From assembly GCF_041261445.1 (NCBI RefSeq), contig NZ_JBGCCU010000007.1:248001-312000 (forward strand): a DNA stretch of 64,000 bases, in the 5' to 3' direction. This DNA is from Catenulispora sp. EB89. Its GTDB lineage: Bacteria; Actinomycetota; Actinomycetes; Streptomycetales; Catenulisporaceae. A program made the position numbers and the translations under genes. Positions within the stretch are counted from its first letter, which is position 1; each line of letters opens with the position of its first letter. Positions 58,058-64,000 of this stretch are shown piece after piece. Below the pieces are notes generated by a model. That model saw nothing but the letters and a program-made list of their open reading frames with translations, had not been told where the DNA came from and ran no database searches.

Positions 58058-58831
58058 TCACCGCCCCGCCAGGGGCCGAGCCTTCTCCATGGTCGCGATC
58101 GCCGTCTGCGCGGTGCGCAGCTCGACCGGCGTGGTCCGTTCCAGCGGTCGCACCAGGGCGGCCACCCTGGTCGTGGCCGCCTCGCGCCCGCCCTGGACGA
58201 ACCGGGTCTCGGTGTCGAACACCATCCGGTTCATGTCCTGGGTGTCCGCGCGGTGGGCAGTCAGCCGGATCCGGAGCGGCAGGGGGAACGCCAGCCGCTC
58301 GAAGTGGGTGTCGACCTGCGTCAGCAGGAACGAGAACTTCCGGTCCGGCCAGGGGCGCAGGTAGCCGAGCTCGCACACCGCCAGGAACATCTGGCGTGCG
58401 GCTTCGATCAGGACCATGCCCTGCAGGTGTGCGCCGGCCTGGTGGTCCTGGAGCAGTTCGTTGTCGTTGTGGAGGCGCAGGGAGGCCTCGAAGGTGTAGG
58501 GGCCGCAGTACTCGAAGTCCGCGAGGAGCACGTTGCGCGGGTCGTGCTTGTGCACCGCGCGCGCCTCGACCGGGGTCGGCAGGTCGCGAGGGTCGAGCAG
58601 CAGCCGTCTGGCCAGGCCCCGGCGCTCGACGGCCCCGCCGGCGTCGGCGACCGCGGCCTCGTCCAGGCCCTGCCCGAGGTGCACCTGGACCGGCTCGGCG
58701 AGGTCGTCGTACGCGCCGCGGCCCACGGCCTCGGCGAAAGCGGTGACGCCGACCCCTAGGCCGGCGGCGATGAAGTGGTCGAAGCGGTCGCCGACCAGGA
58801 CGATCGGCGTTGCGGCGGACGGAGGATTCAT
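58058..58831 (-). CDS. AfsA-like hotdog-domain protein
   Basis: The 257-residue protein has an N-terminal half of unknown fold (VGDRFDHFIAAGLGVGVTAF) and an AfsA-type hotdog domain from about residue 93: VHKHDPRNVLLADFEYCGPY and GAHLQGMVLIEAARQMFLAV match the V-H-K-x3-E/R-N-V and E-x-x-R-Q motifs of AfsA. AfsA condenses beta-ketoacyl-ACP with dihydroxyacetone phosphate in gamma-butyrolactone synthesis; it has two hotdog repeats, whereas only one is clear here. The protein could be a butenolide-type synthase or a dehydratase/thioesterase for a metabolite. It is the last gene of the operon, overlapping the P450 by four bases. Confidence 0.8.
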   Translation of the reverse strand: MNPPSAATPIVLVGDRFDHFIAAGLGVGVTAFAEAVGRGAYDDLAEPVQVHLGQGLDEAAVADAGGAVERRGLARRLLLDPRDLPTPVEARAVHKHDPRNVLLADFEYCGPYTFEASLRLHNDNELLQDHQAGAHLQGMVLIEAARQMFLAVCELGYLRPWPDRKFSFLLTQVDTHFERLAFPLPLRIRLTAHRADTQDMNRMVFDTETRFVQGGREAATTRVAALVRPLERTTPVELRTAQTAIATMEKARPLAGR

Positions 58832-60156
58832 GGTTCCTCGCTTCCTGTGTCTGGGGACCACGGGCATCCGGACGCCCCCACGGCGGTTTCCTCGGTCGAG
58901 GAAGCCACCCCGGGCCACCCCGCGCCGTCCCACCGCACCGGCAGCGCCAGCGGACCGCGGATGAACTGGCCTGTCGTCCACGGGATCTGGTCCTCGTGGA
59001 CGGCCAGCCGCAGTGTCGGGAACTCCGCCAGCAGCGCGGACATCCCGACCTCCAGTTGCAGCCGGGCCAACGGCGCGCCGAGGCAGTAGTGGCGGCCGTG
59101 GCCGAAGGCGATGTGCGGGTTGTCCTCGCGCCCCGGGTCGAAGCGGTCCGGCGCGGCGAAGATCGACGCGTCCTGATTCGCGGCGGCGGTCAGCGGCACC
59201 ACCACCTCCCCGGCCGGCACCAGCACGTCCCCGAGCTGGACGTCCTCCAGCGCCACGTGGGCCGCGCCGCCGGTCGCGATCAGCGAGCTCCAGCGCAGGA
59301 TCTCCTCCAGCGCGGGCGTCAGCGCCTCGGGCTGCTCCCGCAGGCGAGCGGTCAGCGCCGGGTCGCGCAGCACCGTCAGCACCGCCATCGCGAGCTGCCG
59401 CGAGGTGGTGTCGAAACCCGCCATCAGCAGCCCGGCTCCGAAGACCGCGACTTCTTCGTGGCTGAGGCGGTCGGCGCCTTTGCCGAGGAGCAGCCGGGTG
59501 AGCAGGTCGTCGTTCGGGCGGCCGGTGCCGGTGGTGGCTTCGTTGTCGGCGTCGGCGTCGGCGAGGCGCCGGGCGACCAGGTCCCCGAAATACCCGTGCA
59601 CCTCGGCGTGGGCCGCGGCCACCTCCTCGGGGGTGTGGCTGCCGAACGACATCATCACGGCCATGGCCGGACGGAGCTTGACCGCGTCGTCGTACGGCAG
59701 GCCGAGCTGTTCGGCGCCGGTGCGCAGGGCGAACGGGACGGTGAACTCCTCGACCAGGTCAGCGGGCTGAGGGAGGGTGCGCAGCCGCCGAGCGCTGGAC
59801 GCGGCGAGTTCCCGCAGCCACGGCGCCGTCTCGCGGGCGCGCCGCGCCGTGAACTCGCTGGCGACAGCCTGCCGCCGGCGGCTGTGCACCGGCGGGTCGC
59901 TGGTGGCCAGCGCCAGCGATGCGTTGGAGCGCGCGAACATCGGCTTGCCGCTGAACGAGGCGCGGCTGAACCGGTCGTCGGACAGCACGGCGCGCACGTC
60001 CGCGTACCGGCTGACCAGCAGCGCCGACGCGCCGTTGGACAGCACCACGCGGGGCAGCCCCGGCTCGGTGGTCAGCTCGGCGAATCGCGCGGGCGGCCGT
60101 GAGCTGTGCGGATGGGGGAACGGGAAGAGCGGTGGCTTGTCGGGCTCGTCGGTCAC
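58828..60156 (-). CDS. Cytochrome P450
   Basis: The 442-residue protein has the I-helix motif GLLMAGFDTTSRQLA, the ExxR motif in LEEILRW and the haem-binding loop FGHGRHYCLGAPLARLQLE with the axial Cys. It is a soluble class I bacterial P450 that needs a ferredoxin; none is encoded in the operon. GTG 60156 overlaps the UbiA stop by four bases. The C-terminal tail (EETAVGASGCPWSPDTGSEEP) extends about 25 residues past the usual end. It probably oxidises the product of the UbiA-like enzyme. Confidence 0.94.
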   Translation of the reverse strand: MTDEPDKPPLFPFPHPHSSRPPARFAELTTEPGLPRVVLSNGASALLVSRYADVRAVLSDDRFSRASFSGKPMFARSNASLALATSDPPVHSRRRQAVASEFTARRARETAPWLRELAASSARRLRTLPQPADLVEEFTVPFALRTGAEQLGLPYDDAVKLRPAMAVMMSFGSHTPEEVAAAHAEVHGYFGDLVARRLADADADNEATTGTGRPNDDLLTRLLLGKGADRLSHEEVAVFGAGLLMAGFDTTSRQLAMAVLTVLRDPALTARLREQPEALTPALEEILRWSSLIATGGAAHVALEDVQLGDVLVPAGEVVVPLTAAANQDASIFAAPDRFDPGREDNPHIAFGHGRHYCLGAPLARLQLEVGMSALLAEFPTLRLAVHEDQIPWTTGQFIRGPLALPVRWDGAGWPGVASSTEETAVGASGCPWSPDTGSEEP

Positions 60157-61057
60157 GGTGCGTGCCTCTCCAAAAGATCGACGACGAGGAAGGCGGTGAA
60201 CGCCGCAAGGAGGTAGAACCCCGCATCGGCCGCCGGCCAGCGCTCGGCGCCGTCGCGCCAGAACCGCAGCGCGCCCCGCGCCGGCAGCGCGGCCGGCAGC
60301 AGGACGAGCCATCCGGCCTCGGCACCGGCGCTCCACGGCCGGACCAGCAGCAGTGCGAGAACCGTCGCGACGGCAGCGGAGGCGAGCGCGGCGCGCGCCG
60401 TCGCTTCGACGCCGAACACGGTTACGTACGAGCGCTCGCCGGGCTTGGGCGCGCGGGTGGTCTTGCGCGCGAGTTCGAGGTGGGTGAAGACCGCGAGCAT
60501 GGTGGCCAGCGGCAGAAGCGCGGCGGTCCCGGCGGACCGGTGGGTGTCGTGCAGCAGCGCGGTGTAGAGGTAGCCGCCGAGCAGCAGCTGCACCGGCAGG
60601 CTGATCAGGGCACTGACGACGAGCGCGTCCCCGGAGGGCCAGTGCGCCAGCCGGTCGGCGGCCAGGAGTAGGGCTAGGTAGAGCAGCGCCGAGGCCGCAC
60701 CGGCCAAGGCCAGGCCGCGCGGGGCGTTGAGCAGCAGGACGGCGACGGCCCCGGCTCCGAGGAGCACGCCGAGGTCGCGGACGGCGACGGCGCCGGACGC
60801 CAGCGGCCGCCGCGGGTTGTGGATCCGGTCGTAGTGCAGGTCGCGCAGGTCGTCGACGGCGCGGACCATCAGGAGCAGGACCGTGAACGACGCCACTGTG
60901 GCGAGCGTGGCCCAGCCCGGCCGCCAGGTGTCGATGCGGGTCTGCAAGCGCTGGCCGAGGGCGAACATGGCGGTTCCGCCGAGCGCCCAGGCCAGGGCGT
61001 AGGGCAGGTAGAGCGCCGGAGGGAAGCTGCCTCGGACGTAGCGGCGCAGGCGGGCTA

Positions 61058-61061
<4 letters not shown>
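60153..61061 (-). CDS. UbiA-family membrane prenyltransferase or terpene cyclase-like protein
   Basis: The 302-residue protein has eight or nine membrane segments and the first Asp-rich motif RAVDDLRDLHYDRIHNPRRP (D-D-x2-D-x3-D then N-P-x-R-P). The second polar region is LELARKTTRAPKPGERSYVT, weaker than the usual second D-x-x-x-D. UbiA enzymes move prenyl groups to aromatic acceptors or, in some actinobacteria, cyclise terpenes. The TTG start at 61061 follows GAGGAGG by eight bases and overlaps the preceding stop. Confidence 0.88.

Positions 61062-64000
<2,939 letters not shown>

Overview
The window is very GC-rich, densely coded DNA with ATGA/GTGA gene overlaps, GTG and TTG starts, Tat and lipoprotein export signals, an ECF sigma factor, F420-type oxidoreductases, an AfsA-like hotdog protein and many secreted carbohydrate-active enzymes. 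This points to a large-genome filamentous actinobacterium of the Streptomyces/Catenulispora kind; the species cannot be named from the sequence alone. I saw no rRNA or tRNA gene, CRISPR array, insertion sequence or phage module.

Layout. 1-2011: end of an iron-siderophore ABC importer. 2012-10567: organosulfur acquisition, with two substrate-binding-protein/permease pairs, one ATPase, an FMN reductase, an FMN-dependent monooxygenase and a TauD-type dioxygenase. Two short Cys-containing leader peptides, each with its own promoter, precede the two blocks, so this region is probably controlled by cysteine supply. 10568-13643: a pentanucleotide repeat tract, a methyltransferase, a secreted protein and a hypothetical gene. 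13643-20224: an oxidoreductase and two divergent secreted carbohydrate-active proteins that share near-identical CBM32 domains, forming a long inverted repeat around a palindromic control region. 20315-28493: an RNA methyltransferase, an ECF sigma/anti-sigma-like pair, a GH79-like glycosidase, a MarR-controlled oxidoreductase group, a GNAT acetyltransferase and a truncated haemoglobin. 28522-33328: a secreted beta-propeller, a decayed Rieske-type reductase, a small propeller-repeat protein and a TetR/LLM oxidoreductase pair.

33348-50375 looks like one catabolic island. On the minus strand are a complete polyamine-type ABC importer, a flavin amine oxidase and an aldehyde dehydrogenase, then a TetR regulator and a Rieske oxygenase. 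Divergent on the plus strand are a small hypothetical protein, a NuoF-like flavoprotein, a [3Fe-4S]-type ferredoxin, an NDP-forming CoA ligase, two acyl-CoA dehydrogenases and a 3-hydroxyacyl-CoA dehydrogenase with an exact 297-bp internal tandem duplication. I infer uptake and oxidative breakdown of an amine, perhaps a quaternary amine, with an unusual electron chain feeding the Rieske enzyme.

50453-58011 holds cell-surface and secreted proteins, a MarR/hydrolase pair with clear operators, a secreted papain-like protease pair and an XRE-like regulator. 58058-64000 is a tightly overlapping four-gene minus-strand operon (PEP-synthase-like phosphotransferase, UbiA-type prenyltransferase, cytochrome P450, AfsA-like hotdog protein). 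I do not recognise this combination and consider it, with the Rieske island, the best candidate for an undescribed system.
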